From Nocardia flavorosea NBRC 108225 (GTDB taxonomy: Bacteria; Actinomycetota; Actinomycetes; Mycobacteriales; Mycobacteriaceae): DNA of 64,000 nucleotides. Shown piece by piece: positions 46,266-55,349 of the stretch; the stretch's first letter is position 1; each line of letters opens with the position of its first letter. Location: positions 62,001 to 126,000 of the forward strand of contig NZ_BDCG01000019.1 of the NCBI RefSeq assembly GCF_001613385.1, read 5' to 3'. Under the pieces are notes generated by a model, which saw nothing but the letters and a program-made list of their open reading frames with translations, searched no databases and was not told the origin of the DNA. The translations under genes were made by a program, and so were the position numbers.

Positions 46266-47213
46266 GTGCCTCTTCGATCCGCGGGATCACCGGCCGACTC
46301 CGCGCGAACCACCCGCGTGCTGACCGCCGGTGGGCCCATCCACCTCGCGCATACCCTGGCGCCGCTTCGTCGTGGGCCCGCCGACCCCTGTCATCAGATC
46401 GACAGCGACGGTGCGCACTGGCGGATATCGCGGATGCCGACCGGCCCCGTGACCTACCGGCTGACCCAGACCGCACCCCGCACCATCACGGCGGATGCCT
46501 GGGGCGCGGGCGCCGCGGAATTTCTCGACCAGCTCGAGTCGATGTTCTGCCTGGACGAGAACGTGGATGATTTCGTGCCCGTCCATCCCACGATCGCCGC
46601 CGCTCACCAGCGGAATCCGGGTTTGCGCATGCTGCGCACCGGGCGGGTGTTCGAAGCTCTCGTGCCGGCGATCCTGGAGCAGAAGGTCACCATCGTGTCG
46701 TCGCACGCCGCGTGGCGGGCCCTGGTGCATCGTTTCGGTGAGCCGGCGCCGGGCCCCGCACCGGAGGGGATGCGGGTTCCGCCGGACGCCGCGACCTGGG
46801 CGCGCATCCCCTCGTGGAGCTATCACCGCGCCAATGTGGGGCCGCAGCGCTGGCAGACCATCGTGCGGGCTGCGCGGGTGGCCGATTCGCTGGAGCGTAC
46901 GGCGGAACTCCCGCCGGCGGAAGCCGCCCGCAAGTTGCGGACCATCCCGGGTATAGGGGAGTGGACAGCCGCAGAGACGGCCCAGCGCGCGTTCGGTGAT
47001 GCCGACGCCCTGTCGGTGGGCGATTTCCACCTGGCGTCGCTGGTGGGCTGGACTTTGCTCGGCCGGGATATCGACGATGCCGAGATGGTCGAGTTCCTCG
47101 AGCCGGTGCGCCCGCATCGCTACCGGACGATCCGGTTACTGGAGGTCAGCGGTCAGGCCCGGAAACCACGGTTCGGCCCACGCGCTCCGATCACCGACCA
47201 CAGCCGACGCTGA
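46266..47213 (+). CDS. DNA-3-methyladenine glycosylase 2 family (AlkA-like)
   Basis: A 315-residue HhH-GPD glycosylase. RVFEALVPAILEQKVTIVS leads into the fold; the helix-hairpin-helix is KLRTIPGIGEWTAAETAQR, and the catalytic Asp is in LSVGDFHLASLVG. The N-terminal domain (residues of about 1-100) is AlkA-like but diverged. It removes alkylated bases in base-excision repair. GTG 46266 has a CACAAT at about -10 and no ribosome-binding site, suggesting a leaderless mRNA. Confidence 0.9.
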   Translation: MPLRSAGSPADSARTTRVLTAGGPIHLAHTLAPLRRGPADPCHQIDSDGAHWRISRMPTGPVTYRLTQTAPRTITADAWGAGAAEFLDQLESMFCLDENVDDFVPVHPTIAAAHQRNPGLRMLRTGRVFEALVPAILEQKVTIVSSHAAWRALVHRFGEPAPGPAPEGMRVPPDAATWARIPSWSYHRANVGPQRWQTIVRAARVADSLERTAELPPAEAARKLRTIPGIGEWTAAETAQRAFGDADALSVGDFHLASLVGWTLLGRDIDDAEMVEFLEPVRPHRYRTIRLLEVSGQARKPRFGPRAPITDHSRR

Positions 47214-47218
47214 GCTGC

Positions 47219-47490
47219 AACATGGCGCCGCCTCTGGCGGCGCGGGGTTCGGGGCCTCTTGGGTCTCGTTCTTCACTCGCCCACTCCAGAACGAGACGGG
47301 CCCCGAACCATCGGGTGGGCCTCGGCGAGGGGCGGCGGCGCGTTCGCTATCGCGGTCGGTCGTTCCAGGACGAGACAGCCCTGAGCCATGGGGGGTTTCC
47401 GAGGCGGCGCCGCGTTGGTGCACCGGTTTGCCGCTCTGGAACGAGATGGGCCGAACCCACTGGTGTGGGCGGCGTCGCGGGCGTCGGCGG
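47219..47490. repeat. Imperfect inverted and tandem repeats
   Basis: Around 47251-47310, GGTTCGGGGCC...TCTCGTTCT and AGAACGAGACGGGCCCCGAACC face each other as a large imperfect hairpin. Related units, beginning near CCAGGACGAGACAG (47367) and CTGGAACGAGATGGGCC (47437), follow in direct orientation. It looks like a REP or small non-autonomous repeat after the glycosylase gene. Confidence 0.6.
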
Positions 47491-47491
47491 C

Positions 47492-47692
47492 CTATTGGAG
47501 TGCGCGGTTGTCCAATACGCAGCGGCCGGATTCCACGAGTGTCGCCCGGGCCCGGCGGCGTACCCGGCACATATCTACGGTGCAGTCCAGGTGCAGTTGC
47601 ATTGCCGAATGAGCTTGTTCGGCGGTCATGTCTCCCGGATCGTCCCCGCAGTCGAGCAGAGTCGGGATCTGGGTACTCAGATTCAACCGCAT
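47492..47692 (-). CDS. Conserved-looking small protein
   Basis: A 66-residue protein: MRLNLSTQIPTLLDCGDDP, GDMTAEQAHSAMQLHLDC and CRVRRRARATLVESGRCVL. Three to four cysteines and a basic C-terminal half are notable. AAGGAGG lies nine bases before the ATG. It resembles small hypothetical proteins known from Nocardia and mycobacteria; no function known. Confidence 0.7.
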   Translation of the reverse strand: MRLNLSTQIPTLLDCGDDPGDMTAEQAHSAMQLHLDCTVDMCRVRRRARATLVESGRCVLDNRALQ

Positions 47693-47963
47693 CACACACG
47701 ACCTCCTTGTCAACCGCGGCGATCCTGTTGTCCGCGGTGGGTTTCCGGGTGTGCACATACGACCAACAGCTCACCATAGGCCGAGAAGCGTCCGGAACGG
47801 GTGATTTTCGGTGGTATTGCACGCATCGAATTCGCATTGCACCGGTACACCACCGGTATCCGGCCCGGTGTGGCCGCCCGTGCGCGTAGCATCGCGCTCG
47901 GTGCCGGCGTGGGCGGCGCCGCCCCTCGACGGAACATATTGCGGCTGATGGAGGAGAACCCGA

Positions 47964-48191
47964 ATGAGCGTCGACAACGGTACGAAGGTGGATCTTTCCG
48001 GCGCCGAATGGCTGAGCAGCCCCCCGGACGGTGCGCCCGGTTCGCACAGTGTCGAGATCGCGATGCTCGCCGACGGCCATGTGGGGATGCGGGACGGAAA
48101 GAATCCCGACGGTCCGGTGCTGGTCTTCACCCCGGGTGAGTGGGCGGCCTTCACGGCCGGCGTACGGGATGGCGAATTCGATCGTCCGTGA
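47964..48191 (+). CDS. DUF397 protein
   Basis: A 75-residue DUF397 protein: GAEWLSSPPDG, VEIAMLADGHVGMRDGKNP and PVLVFTPGEWAAFTAGVRD. GGAGG precedes the start. In actinobacteria DUF397 proteins often pair with XRE regulators; no such gene lies beside it here. Confidence 0.9.
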   Translation: MSVDNGTKVDLSGAEWLSSPPDGAPGSHSVEIAMLADGHVGMRDGKNPDGPVLVFTPGEWAAFTAGVRDGEFDRP

Positions 48192-48272
48192 TCCGGCCCG
48201 TCCCCTGCGATCGTCCGCTACAACCCGGTCACGGCGGGTTTACCAGGTCGTATAACGGGTAGACAACGATAT

Positions 48273-48470
48273 GTGGACCGAGGGATCAAGAATTCCCATC
48301 CTCGGCTGCGCAAGTTGGGGCCCAGCGACGGTGTGGCGTGGCTGATCGTCGGGCTGCTCTTCGCGGCGGCCGCGGTGGGGGTATTCGTACTCACCGGCTC
48401 GGTGCTGTCGGCACTGTTCGTCGGTGTGCTCGTGGCTTTGGTGGCCACGGGTGTGGTCACAATGCTGTGA
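48273..48470 (+). CDS. Small membrane protein
   Basis: A 65-residue protein with a polar basic start (DRGIKNSHPRLRKLGPSDG) and two adjoining membrane helices (VAWLIVGLLFAAAAVGVFV, LFVGVLVALVATGVVTML). GTG start; no strong ribosome-binding site. Its last codons form part of the terminator hairpin. Confidence 0.65.
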   Translation: MDRGIKNSHPRLRKLGPSDGVAWLIVGLLFAAAAVGVFVLTGSVLSALFVGVLVALVATGVVTML

Positions 48471-48478
48471 CCACACCC
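48449..48478. terminator. Bidirectional hairpin terminator
   Basis: Exact 13-base arms GGGTGTGGTCACA/TGTGACCACACCC with loop ATGC, between the convergent small membrane-protein gene and sdhB. Confidence 0.85.
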
Positions 48479-48512
48479 GGCCGGCCGTGAACGCTGCCGC
48501 CGCGTCTCCCGC

Positions 48513-49259
48513 TCAGCGGCGGAACAGTTTGTTGCCGAGCCAGACGATCGGGTCGTACTTTCGATCGGCGACCCGTTCCTTCATCGGAATCAAGGCGTTG
48601 TCGGTGATCTTGATGTGCTCCGGGCACACCTCGGTGCAGCATTTGGTGATATTGCAGTAGCCCAGACCGTGCTGCTCCTGTGCCTCGTCGCGGCGATCGG
48701 CCACATCGAGCGGATGCATCTCCAGCTCCGCGATACGCATCAGATACCGCGGCCCGGCGAACGATTCCTTGTTCTCGTCGTGGTCACGGACCACATGGCA
48801 GGTGTTCTGGCAGAGGAAACATTCGATGCACTTGCGGAATTCCTGCGACCGCGCGATATCCACCTGCTGCATTCGGTACTCACCCGGTTTCAGATCCGCC
48901 GGCGGCGTGAAAGACGGTATCTCCCGCGCCTTTTCGTAGTTGTAGGACACATCGGTCACCAGATCGCGGATCACCGGGAAGGCCCGCAGTGGTGTCACAG
49001 TGACAACGTCTTCGGGCGTGAAGGTGGACATTCGGGTCATGCACAGCAGGCGCGGCCGGCCGTTCACCTCGGCCGAACACGACCCGCACTTCCCGGCCTT
49101 ACAGTTCCACCGGACAGCCAGATCGGGCGCCTGCGTCGCCTGCAGTCGATGAATGATGTCGAGAACCACCTCGCCCTCGTTCACCGGCACCGTGAAATCC
49201 CGGAGCTCCCCGGTCTCGGAATCGCCGCGCCATACGCGGAACTGGGCGTCGTAACTCAT
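48513..49259 (-). CDS. sdhB: Succinate dehydrogenase/fumarate reductase iron-sulfur subunit
   Basis: A 248-residue iron-sulfur subunit. The N-terminal [2Fe-2S] ligands are in WNCKAGKCGSCSAEVNG and LLCMTRM; the C-terminal clusters are in KCIECFLCQNTCHVVRD and GYCNITKCCTEVCPEHI. It passes electrons from the flavoprotein to the membrane quinone. It is the last gene of a leftward membrane subunit-flavoprotein-iron-sulfur operon, in the same order as mycobacterial Sdh1 (Rv0249c-Rv0247c). Confidence 0.95.
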   Translation of the reverse strand: MSYDAQFRVWRGDSETGELRDFTVPVNEGEVVLDIIHRLQATQAPDLAVRWNCKAGKCGSCSAEVNGRPRLLCMTRMSTFTPEDVVTVTPLRAFPVIRDLVTDVSYNYEKAREIPSFTPPADLKPGEYRMQQVDIARSQEFRKCIECFLCQNTCHVVRDHDENKESFAGPRYLMRIAELEMHPLDVADRRDEAQEQHGLGYCNITKCCTEVCPEHIKITDNALIPMKERVADRKYDPIVWLGNKLFRR

Positions 49260-49263
49260 CGCC

Positions 49264-51225
49264 TCACGCCTCCTCGGTCTTCGTTTCGCGGCCCGGCGCG
49301 GCCGAACCGGCCTGGGCCGCCGGATGTCCGGCGAGTTCGTCCGGGGTGTAGTACTTCTCCAGCTCCGCGAAGTCGAACAGGGCCAGCAGTTCGGGCCGCA
49401 TCGGCGTCTGTTCGCGTTCGGTCACCGAGATGTCGGGGACACCGGTCTCGGTCGATTCGCCGTCGATCGCGCAGACCAGCAGCTTGTTGCGCCACTGCGG
49501 GTCCATGCCCGGATGGTCGTCGCGGGTATGGCCGCCGCGGCTCTCGGTGCGCAGGAGCGCGGCTTGCGCCACGCATCGGCTGACCAGCAGCATATTGCGC
49601 ATATCGAGGGCGAGATGCCAGCCTGGATTGAACTGCCGGTGCCCTTCGATGGTGACGTGTGCGAACCGCTCGCGCAGTTCGTCGAGCCGGTCGATCGCCT
49701 CGCGGACCTCCTGCTCCTTACGGATGATGCCGACCAGATCGTTCATGGTCTGCTGCATATCGGTGTGCAAGGTGTAGGGGTTCTCACCCGAACCGCCTTC
49801 CGGCGGGTCGAACGGGGCGAGCGCGATATCCGCCGCGGCCGCGATATCGGTCTCCGATACCACCGGCCGGCCGGACAGCTGCCGGACGTATTCGGCCGCG
49901 CCGAGCCCGGCGCGGCGGCCGAACACCAGCAGATCCGACAGTGAGTTGCCGCCGAGCCGGTTGGATCCGTGCATTCCCCCGGAACACTCCCCGGCCGCGA
50001 ACAGACCCGGTACGTGCGCCGCACCGGTATCCGGGTCCACCTCGATACCACCCATGACGTAATGGCAGGTCGGGCCTACCTCCATGGGTTCCTTCGTGAT
50101 GTCCACATCCGCCAGCTCCTTGAACTGGTGGTGCATGGACGGCAGCCGCCGGGTGATCTCCTCGGGGGTCAGCCGGGAGGCGATATCGAGGTAGACACCG
50201 CCGTGCGGGGTGCCCCGGCCGGCCTTCACCTCCTCGTTGATCGCCCGCGCCACTTCGTCGCGGGGCAGCAGATCGGGGGTGCGGCGGGCGGAATCGTTAT
50301 CGCGCAGCCACTGGTCGGCCTCTTCCTCGGTTTCGGCGTACTGGCCTTTGAAGACCGCCGGAATGTAGTCGAACATGAAGCGTTTGCCCTCGGTGTTCTT
50401 CAACACCCCGCCGTCCCCGCGCACCCCCTCGGTGACGAGGATGCCCTTCACACTGGGCGGCCAGACCATCCCGGTGGGATGGAACTGCAGGAACTCCATA
50501 TTGATCAGGCGCGCACCGGCCCGCAGGGCCAGCGCATGCCCGTCACCGGTGTACTCCCAGGAGTTCGAGGTGACCTTGTAGGACTTGCCGATACCGCCCG
50601 TGGCCAGTACCACGGCCGGGGTTTCGAACAGGATGAAACGCCCGGATTCGCGCCAGTAGCCGAAAGCGCCGCTGATCCGGTCGCCGTCCTTCAGCAGATC
50701 GGTGATGGTGCATTCGGCGAAAACCTTGATCCGCGCTTCGTAGTCACCGGTTTCGGCGTAATCCTCCTGCTGCAGCGAGACGATTTTCTGCTGCATGGTG
50801 CGGATCAGTTCGAGACCCGTCCGGTCGCCGACATGCGCCAGCCGCGGATAGGTGTGGCCACCGAAGTTGCGCTGACTGATGCGGCCGTCGGCGGTCCGGT
50901 CGAACAGGGCGCCATAGGTTTCCAGTTCCCAGACCCGGTCCGGGGCTTCCAGCGCATGCAGTTCGGCCATCCGCCAGTTGTTCAGGAACTTCCCGCCGCG
51001 CATGGTGTCGCGGAAATGGGTTTGCCAGCTGTCCTTCTCGTTGGCGTTTCCCATGGCCGCGGCGCAGCCGCCCTCGGCCATCACGGTATGTGCTTTGCCG
51101 AACAGCGATTTGCATACGACCGCCACCGAGAGGCCGTGTTCGCGGGCCTCGATCACAGCGCGTAGTCCGGCACCGCCGGCACCGATCACGACCACGTCGT
51201 AGGTGTGCCGTTCCACTTCGGGCAT
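49264..51225 (-). CDS. sdhA: Succinate dehydrogenase/fumarate reductase flavoprotein subunit
   Basis: A 653-residue flavoprotein. The FAD dinucleotide fold is VVVIGAGGAGLRAVIEARE; covalent-FAD-type sequence follows in KAHTVMAEGGCAAAMGN. Substrate-site motifs include FLQFHPTGMVWPPSVKG, RGDGGVLKN, and THYVMGG-like CHYVMGGIEVDPDTG with AGECSGGMHGSNRLGGNSL. The C-terminal domain ends in an alanine-rich tail. It oxidises succinate to fumarate and is coupled to the iron-sulfur subunit gene four bases downstream. Confidence 0.96.
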   Translation of the reverse strand: MPEVERHTYDVVVIGAGGAGLRAVIEAREHGLSVAVVCKSLFGKAHTVMAEGGCAAAMGNANEKDSWQTHFRDTMRGGKFLNNWRMAELHALEAPDRVWELETYGALFDRTADGRISQRNFGGHTYPRLAHVGDRTGLELIRTMQQKIVSLQQEDYAETGDYEARIKVFAECTITDLLKDGDRISGAFGYWRESGRFILFETPAVVLATGGIGKSYKVTSNSWEYTGDGHALALRAGARLINMEFLQFHPTGMVWPPSVKGILVTEGVRGDGGVLKNTEGKRFMFDYIPAVFKGQYAETEEEADQWLRDNDSARRTPDLLPRDEVARAINEEVKAGRGTPHGGVYLDIASRLTPEEITRRLPSMHHQFKELADVDITKEPMEVGPTCHYVMGGIEVDPDTGAAHVPGLFAAGECSGGMHGSNRLGGNSLSDLLVFGRRAGLGAAEYVRQLSGRPVVSETDIAAAADIALAPFDPPEGGSGENPYTLHTDMQQTMNDLVGIIRKEQEVREAIDRLDELRERFAHVTIEGHRQFNPGWHLALDMRNMLLVSRCVAQAALLRTESRGGHTRDDHPGMDPQWRNKLLVCAIDGESTETGVPDISVTEREQTPMRPELLALFDFAELEKYYTPDELAGHPAAQAGSAAPGRETKTEEA

Positions 51226-51240
51226 AGCCGTCCAAACTCC

Positions 51241-52074
51241 TCAGTCGATGATGCGAAGATCAGAAATCGTGCCGCTCGCCACCAGCATCACGTAGAAGTC
51301 GGTGAGTACGAGGGTGCCGAGCGTGATCCAGGCCAGCTGCATATGCCTGGTGTTGAGCTTGGAGACCTGGGTCCAGAACCAGTAGCGCACGGGGTGGGCG
51401 GAGAAATGCTTCAACCGGCCGCCGGCGATATGCCGGCAGGAGTGGCAGGACAGGGTGTAGGCCCACAGCAGGATCACGTTCCCCGTGAGGATCAAGCTGC
51501 CCAGACCCATCCCGAAACCACCGGATTCACCGTGGTAGGCGCCGATCGCGTCGTAGGTGTTGATCACCGAGATGATCACCGCGGCATAGAAGAAATAGCG
51601 GTGTGCGTTCTGGATGATGAGTGGCAGCCGGGTCTCCCCGGTGTACTTCGCGTGGGGTTCGGCCACGGCACAGGCCGGCGGGGAGAACCACACCGACCGG
51701 TAGTAGGCCTTCCGGTAGTAGTAGCAGGTGAGCCGGAACCCGAGCAGGAACGGCAGCACCAGGAACCCGAGCGGAATGAACATCGGGAGATCGCCGAACG
51801 GCGTGCCGAAATGGCTGGCACCCTCCACGCACGACGTGCTCAGGCAGGGTGAGTAGAACGGCGTCAGGTAGTGATAGTCGGGCACCCAGTACGCGGTGCG
51901 CACGAACGATCTGACGGTCGCGTAGACGACGAAGGCGCCGAGCCCGATCACGGTGATCAGGGGCGGTAGCCACCATCGATCCGTACGTAGGGTGCGGGCG
52001 CTGATCCGGGCCCGGGTCCTGCTGAAAACACCTGTTCCCGATTCGGGAGCGGTCGAAGTTGTCGCGGCACTCAC
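51241..52074 (-). CDS. sdhC: Succinate dehydrogenase membrane anchor (Sdh1 type)
   Basis: A 277-residue membrane protein with about five helices: PPLITVIGLGAFVVYATV, LPMFIPLGFLVLPFLLGF, RYFFYAAVIISVINTYDAI, LGSLILTGNVILLWAYTLS, and LAWITLGTLVLTDFYVMLV. Histidines in NAHRYFFY and SCHSCRHIAGG could bind haem or quinone. It is larger than the usual SdhC, as for the Rv0249c group. GTG 52074 was taken; the frame is open to 52257 without a suitable start. Confidence 0.88.
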   Translation of the reverse strand: MSAATTSTAPESGTGVFSRTRARISARTLRTDRWWLPPLITVIGLGAFVVYATVRSFVRTAYWVPDYHYLTPFYSPCLSTSCVEGASHFGTPFGDLPMFIPLGFLVLPFLLGFRLTCYYYRKAYYRSVWFSPPACAVAEPHAKYTGETRLPLIIQNAHRYFFYAAVIISVINTYDAIGAYHGESGGFGMGLGSLILTGNVILLWAYTLSCHSCRHIAGGRLKHFSAHPVRYWFWTQVSKLNTRHMQLAWITLGTLVLTDFYVMLVASGTISDLRIID

Positions 52075-52261
52075 TGGTCGATGCCTCACTGATCGGCGGT
52101 GCGGAAAGCCGGAAGACCTCCGCGATCGAATGTGATGCTGAGCACCATACGGCAGGGTCGCTATCGGTCGAGCGGGGTCTGCGTAATCTCGGCCCCCTCC
52201 GGGTGTAGTGATTTGCGACACATTTACTGCCGATCTTGTCGGGTGAATACACCGCAAACAC

Positions 52262-52296
52262 GAGCGGCCGGCCGCCTCTCCGGCGACCGGCCGCTC
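52262..52296. terminator. Hairpin terminator
   Basis: Ten-base arms GAGCGGCCGG/CCGGCCGCTC, with a 15-base loop, downstream of the small gene at 52360-52647 and upstream of sdhC. Confidence 0.6.
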
Positions 52297-52359
52297 TCGA
52301 CACCCCGGCTCGTGGCCCGGGGTGGAAGGTTCAGTTATCCGGTGGTGAACCCGGGGGTG

Positions 52360-52647
52360 CTACTGGGTGCGCGGCCGTGAATGGAAGCCGAGCCCCTCGT
52401 CCTGTGCGCCCATCCACGCCGACTCATCTGATTTGCTGTCGGGTACGTAGATGGGTTCCTGGGCGCGGCGGGCCACCGGTGGCGGCGGGCTCTGTTCGAA
52501 CTCGTCGGCATCGATGCAGAGCCGCTCCAGGTCGTTCTCCAGCCGGCGGATCGTGCCCGCGTCCCCGTAGTGGGCGCGTAACACTCCGATGGACTGCCGG
52601 AGCTGGTTTACGGCGTACCGGAGTTCCGCGAAGTCGCTACGTGTCAT
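52360..52647 (-). CDS. Small hypothetical protein
   Basis: A 95-residue protein: helical N-terminal half (TRSDFAELRYAVNQLRQSI, TIRRLENDLERLCIDADEF), then a Pro-rich disordered tail. AGGAGG precedes the ATG. No family was recognised. Coiled-coil character suggests a protein-binding role. Confidence 0.7.
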   Translation of the reverse strand: MTRSDFAELRYAVNQLRQSIGVLRAHYGDAGTIRRLENDLERLCIDADEFEQSPPPPVARRAQEPIYVPDSKSDESAWMGAQDEGLGFHSRPRTQ

Positions 52648-53117
52648 GGATACCTCCTGATTTGCTCACCGGTCGCGGTGGGTGACGCCGCGTGGGCTGC
52701 ACTGGCCATCCGGCGTAGCTTGTGACCGACCACACAAGGTGATCTACAACACAGTACGGCAAAAATGCGATTCCGGCTCGTCGGATGGTCAAGATCAGAT
52801 TTCGGTTGGGAGCCGATGTGTACAACTGCCGGAGCCCGGCGACGGCCCGGTAGCCGACCGGCGGTGGTGCGGTCGCGGCGTCGAGATGTTTCGAGCGGCA
52901 ACTACGATTTTCGCTAGAGCAGGTTAGAAAGCTTCATCGAACCACGAAGCGGGCGAAGTATCCCGGTTTCTGGGCAAATCACTAGAAGCTGTTAGATTTC
53001 CCTGATCGTCTGCGCGCGGACCGGCCGTGCGGGTCACGGTCTGGCTGGGTCTCGATCGGGCTCTCTGGCATTATCTAGCGTAACTGCTAGACAGTCGGAT
53101 AATGCGGAATCGGCGAC
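52648..53117. other. Intergenic stretch with a nested palindrome
   Basis: No gene was found. The bases 53069-53104 hold CATTATC...GATAATG around CTAGC...GCTAG. It lies just past the stop of the AAA ATPase gene at 53118 and could be its terminator or a protein-binding site. Confidence 0.45.
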
Positions 53118-54305
53118 TCAGGTGGTCACACTCCGCAGGTAACGCCCGAAATGGGGCACCGTGAACCCGATCGTCCCCCGTTCGGCGGAGTAGATGAGCC
53201 CCTTCTTGATCAGGCCGTCGCGAGCCGGTGAAAGGGATGCGGGTTTGCGGCCCAGCTCCGTCGCGACCGCCGCGGTCGCGACGGGGCCCTCGTCGCCGGA
53301 CAGATCGGCCATAGCGCGCATGTACTCGCGCTCCGCCGGAGTCGCGCGCTCGTAGCGGGAACCGAAGAATCCGACGGCCAGTTCCTCCTCGGCGGTAGGT
53401 GCGGCGACCTCCACGTCCTCGGCGGTGATCGGGCTACCGGGGGCTTGATCCCAGGTCGCCTTGCCGTAGGCCTGGACGAAATACGGATAGCCGTCGGCCT
53501 TGCGGTACAGCGCAGCCAGCGCCTCGTCGGAGAACTTCACCTCTTCGCGTTCGGCCGGCGCGATAAGAGCCAGATCGGCCGACTCCCGATCCAGCCGGTC
53601 GATCCGGTGATAACTGAACAGCCGTTCGGAATAGCTCTTCGACGCCGACAGTACGGCCGGTAGATGCGGCAGACCCGCACCCACCACGATCAGGGGTGCG
53701 GCGTCCTGGCTCAACTCGTGGCAGGCGCCGCAGATGGCCGAGATATCCGTCGGTGCGAGGTCCTGCATCTCGTCGATGAAGATCGCGATACCCACGCCGA
53801 TATCCGCGGCCAGGCCGGCGGCTTCGGTCAGTAGTTCCACCAGATCGATTTCGATATCGCCGGAATCGGCTCGGCCGGTGACGGCCGGGACATCGATACC
53901 GGGCTGCCAGCGTTCCCGCATTCCTTTGTCCGCGGTGGCGCGCAGGGCGAATGCCTTGAGTATGCCGAGGAAGTCATCGACACGTTCACTGTTGTTATGA
54001 GCTTTGGCGATGGCCCGGGCCGCCATGTGCAGCGCCGAAGACAGCGGCCGTCGCAGTTCCTGATCCGGTCGCGCCTCGATCTTGCCGGTACCCCAGCCGC
54101 GGGCGCCGGCGGCCGATCGCAACTGATTGAGCAGAACGGTCTTGCCGACGCCGCGGAGTCCGGTGAGCATCACGCTGCGTTCCGGACGGCCCCGCGCAAT
54201 ACGTTCGCAGACGACATCGAATGCATCGAGTTGCTTTCCGCGCCCGGCGAGTTCGGGCGGACGCTGGCCTGCGCCGGGTGCATACGGGTTGCGCACGGGG
54301 TCCAT
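53118..54305 (-). CDS. AAA ATPase, ORC/STAND-like
   Basis: A 395-residue ATPase. Walker A is VMLTGLRGVGKTVLLNQL; Walker B is GVGIAIFIDEMQDLAP; sensor residues are in APLIVVGAGLPHLPAVLSA. The C-terminal third is a winged-helix-like region ending with VPHFGRYLRSVTT. The start reads MDPVRNPYAPGAGQRPPEL. This is a common actinobacterial DUF-type ATPase; its partner is unknown. Confidence 0.85.
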   Translation of the reverse strand: MDPVRNPYAPGAGQRPPELAGRGKQLDAFDVVCERIARGRPERSVMLTGLRGVGKTVLLNQLRSAAGARGWGTGKIEARPDQELRRPLSSALHMAARAIAKAHNNSERVDDFLGILKAFALRATADKGMRERWQPGIDVPAVTGRADSGDIEIDLVELLTEAAGLAADIGVGIAIFIDEMQDLAPTDISAICGACHELSQDAAPLIVVGAGLPHLPAVLSASKSYSERLFSYHRIDRLDRESADLALIAPAEREEVKFSDEALAALYRKADGYPYFVQAYGKATWDQAPGSPITAEDVEVAAPTAEEELAVGFFGSRYERATPAEREYMRAMADLSGDEGPVATAAVATELGRKPASLSPARDGLIKKGLIYSAERGTIGFTVPHFGRYLRSVTT

Positions 54306-54704
54306 AACTCTCCTACCGTAGCGCGCCTATCCATATATATGGGCGAATCTATGCCGTGTCCTAGACGCGGCTATCCAGAGAGGGTGGTGGAGTCGTCTCG
54401 CGGCGGCGGAGGGGTCCGTAGCCGAATCGACACGCCCGCCGATACCTTGCCGTGACCTATCGCCGTGCCGAAAAACCCTTCGCGCACAGTGTTTTACACC
54501 TGTACTCCCAGCGTGCGAGAAAAGTGGGCCCGTTCGGCTGGACAACACCGGGCAGGCATCGTAACCTCTTTGTGACTTAGTGGAGTCGAGTCGTTTCGTC
54601 AGTGAGGCGGCGCCACTGGTCGCCGCCATCGCAGGCCGTCGCGATATGCGTAGGACGCGCGTCCGACGATGGTGGGAGAGCACGAAGATCGGAGACGGAG
54701 CTCG
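54306..54704. other. Upstream region of the NlpC/P60 gene
   Basis: A 399-base region. AT-richer bases near 54555-54575 (TAACCTCTTTGTGAC) suggest a promoter and a long leader. I looked for a ydaO (c-di-AMP) riboswitch, which often precedes such cell-wall hydrolases, but the conserved boxes were not evident. Confidence 0.35.
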
Positions 54705-55346
54705 GTGGGTAAGCACAGCTTGCAGCGAGAATCCAAGCTGCCAAATTCTGTCAAGGGCGCGCTCGTGATGGGCACTCTCGCAGCGACCACGGGCACCATG
54801 CCCGCGATCGCCAATGCCGCGACCACCACGATCGATGTTCCCGGCATCGGCAAGTTCGATGTCGAGGTTCCGGATCAGTACGCAGCCCAGGCAGACCAGC
54901 TCAATCAGCAGCTGAACCAGGCGCTCTCGGCGGCCCCGCAGGCGATGCCCGCGGCACCGGCACTGCCGAATTTCGCCCCGCCCGCGCCGGCGCAGCCGCA
55001 GACCGCCGGTGATGTCGCCCTCGACGCCGCCAAGACGAAGGTCGGCGCCATGTATTCCTGGGGCGCCGCGGGTCCCTACAACTTCGACTGCTCCGGCCTG
55101 GTGCAGTGGGCGTTCAAGCAGGCCGGCATCAAACTGCCGCGTACCAGCTTCGAGCAGTCCCATGTGGGCGCGCCGGTGGCATTCCAGAATCTGAAGCCCG
55201 GCGATATCGTCATCACCAACGGTGGCGGGCACGTCGGTCTCTATGCCGGTGACGGCAAGCTCCTGAATGCGGTGCAGTCCGGTGAGCCGGTGTCCTACAC
55301 CAACCTTTCCGCCGACGATGTGGTCACCGCGCGTCGTATCGTCTAA
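54705..55346 (+). CDS. Secreted NlpC/P60 cell-wall hydrolase
   Basis: A 213-residue protein with a Sec signal peptide (basic start, KGALVMGTLAATTGTMPAI, cleavage near ANAA). An Ala/Pro/Gln-rich linker follows, then an NlpC/P60 domain: YSWGAAGPYNFDCSGLVQW with C129 as nucleophile, GDIVITNGGGHVGLYAGDG with the catalytic His. It cleaves peptidoglycan stem peptides. Similar to short RipD/RipB-like enzymes. GTG 54705 is preceded by GGAGACGGAG. Confidence 0.92.
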   Translation: MGKHSLQRESKLPNSVKGALVMGTLAATTGTMPAIANAATTTIDVPGIGKFDVEVPDQYAAQADQLNQQLNQALSAAPQAMPAAPALPNFAPPAPAQPQTAGDVALDAAKTKVGAMYSWGAAGPYNFDCSGLVQWAFKQAGIKLPRTSFEQSHVGAPVAFQNLKPGDIVITNGGGHVGLYAGDGKLLNAVQSGEPVSYTNLSADDVVTARRIV

Positions 55347-55349
55347 GGG

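Noticed and set aside
54306..54704. ydaO c-di-AMP riboswitch before the NlpC/P60 gene
   Set aside because: The conserved sequence boxes were not found by eye; a covariance search would decide.
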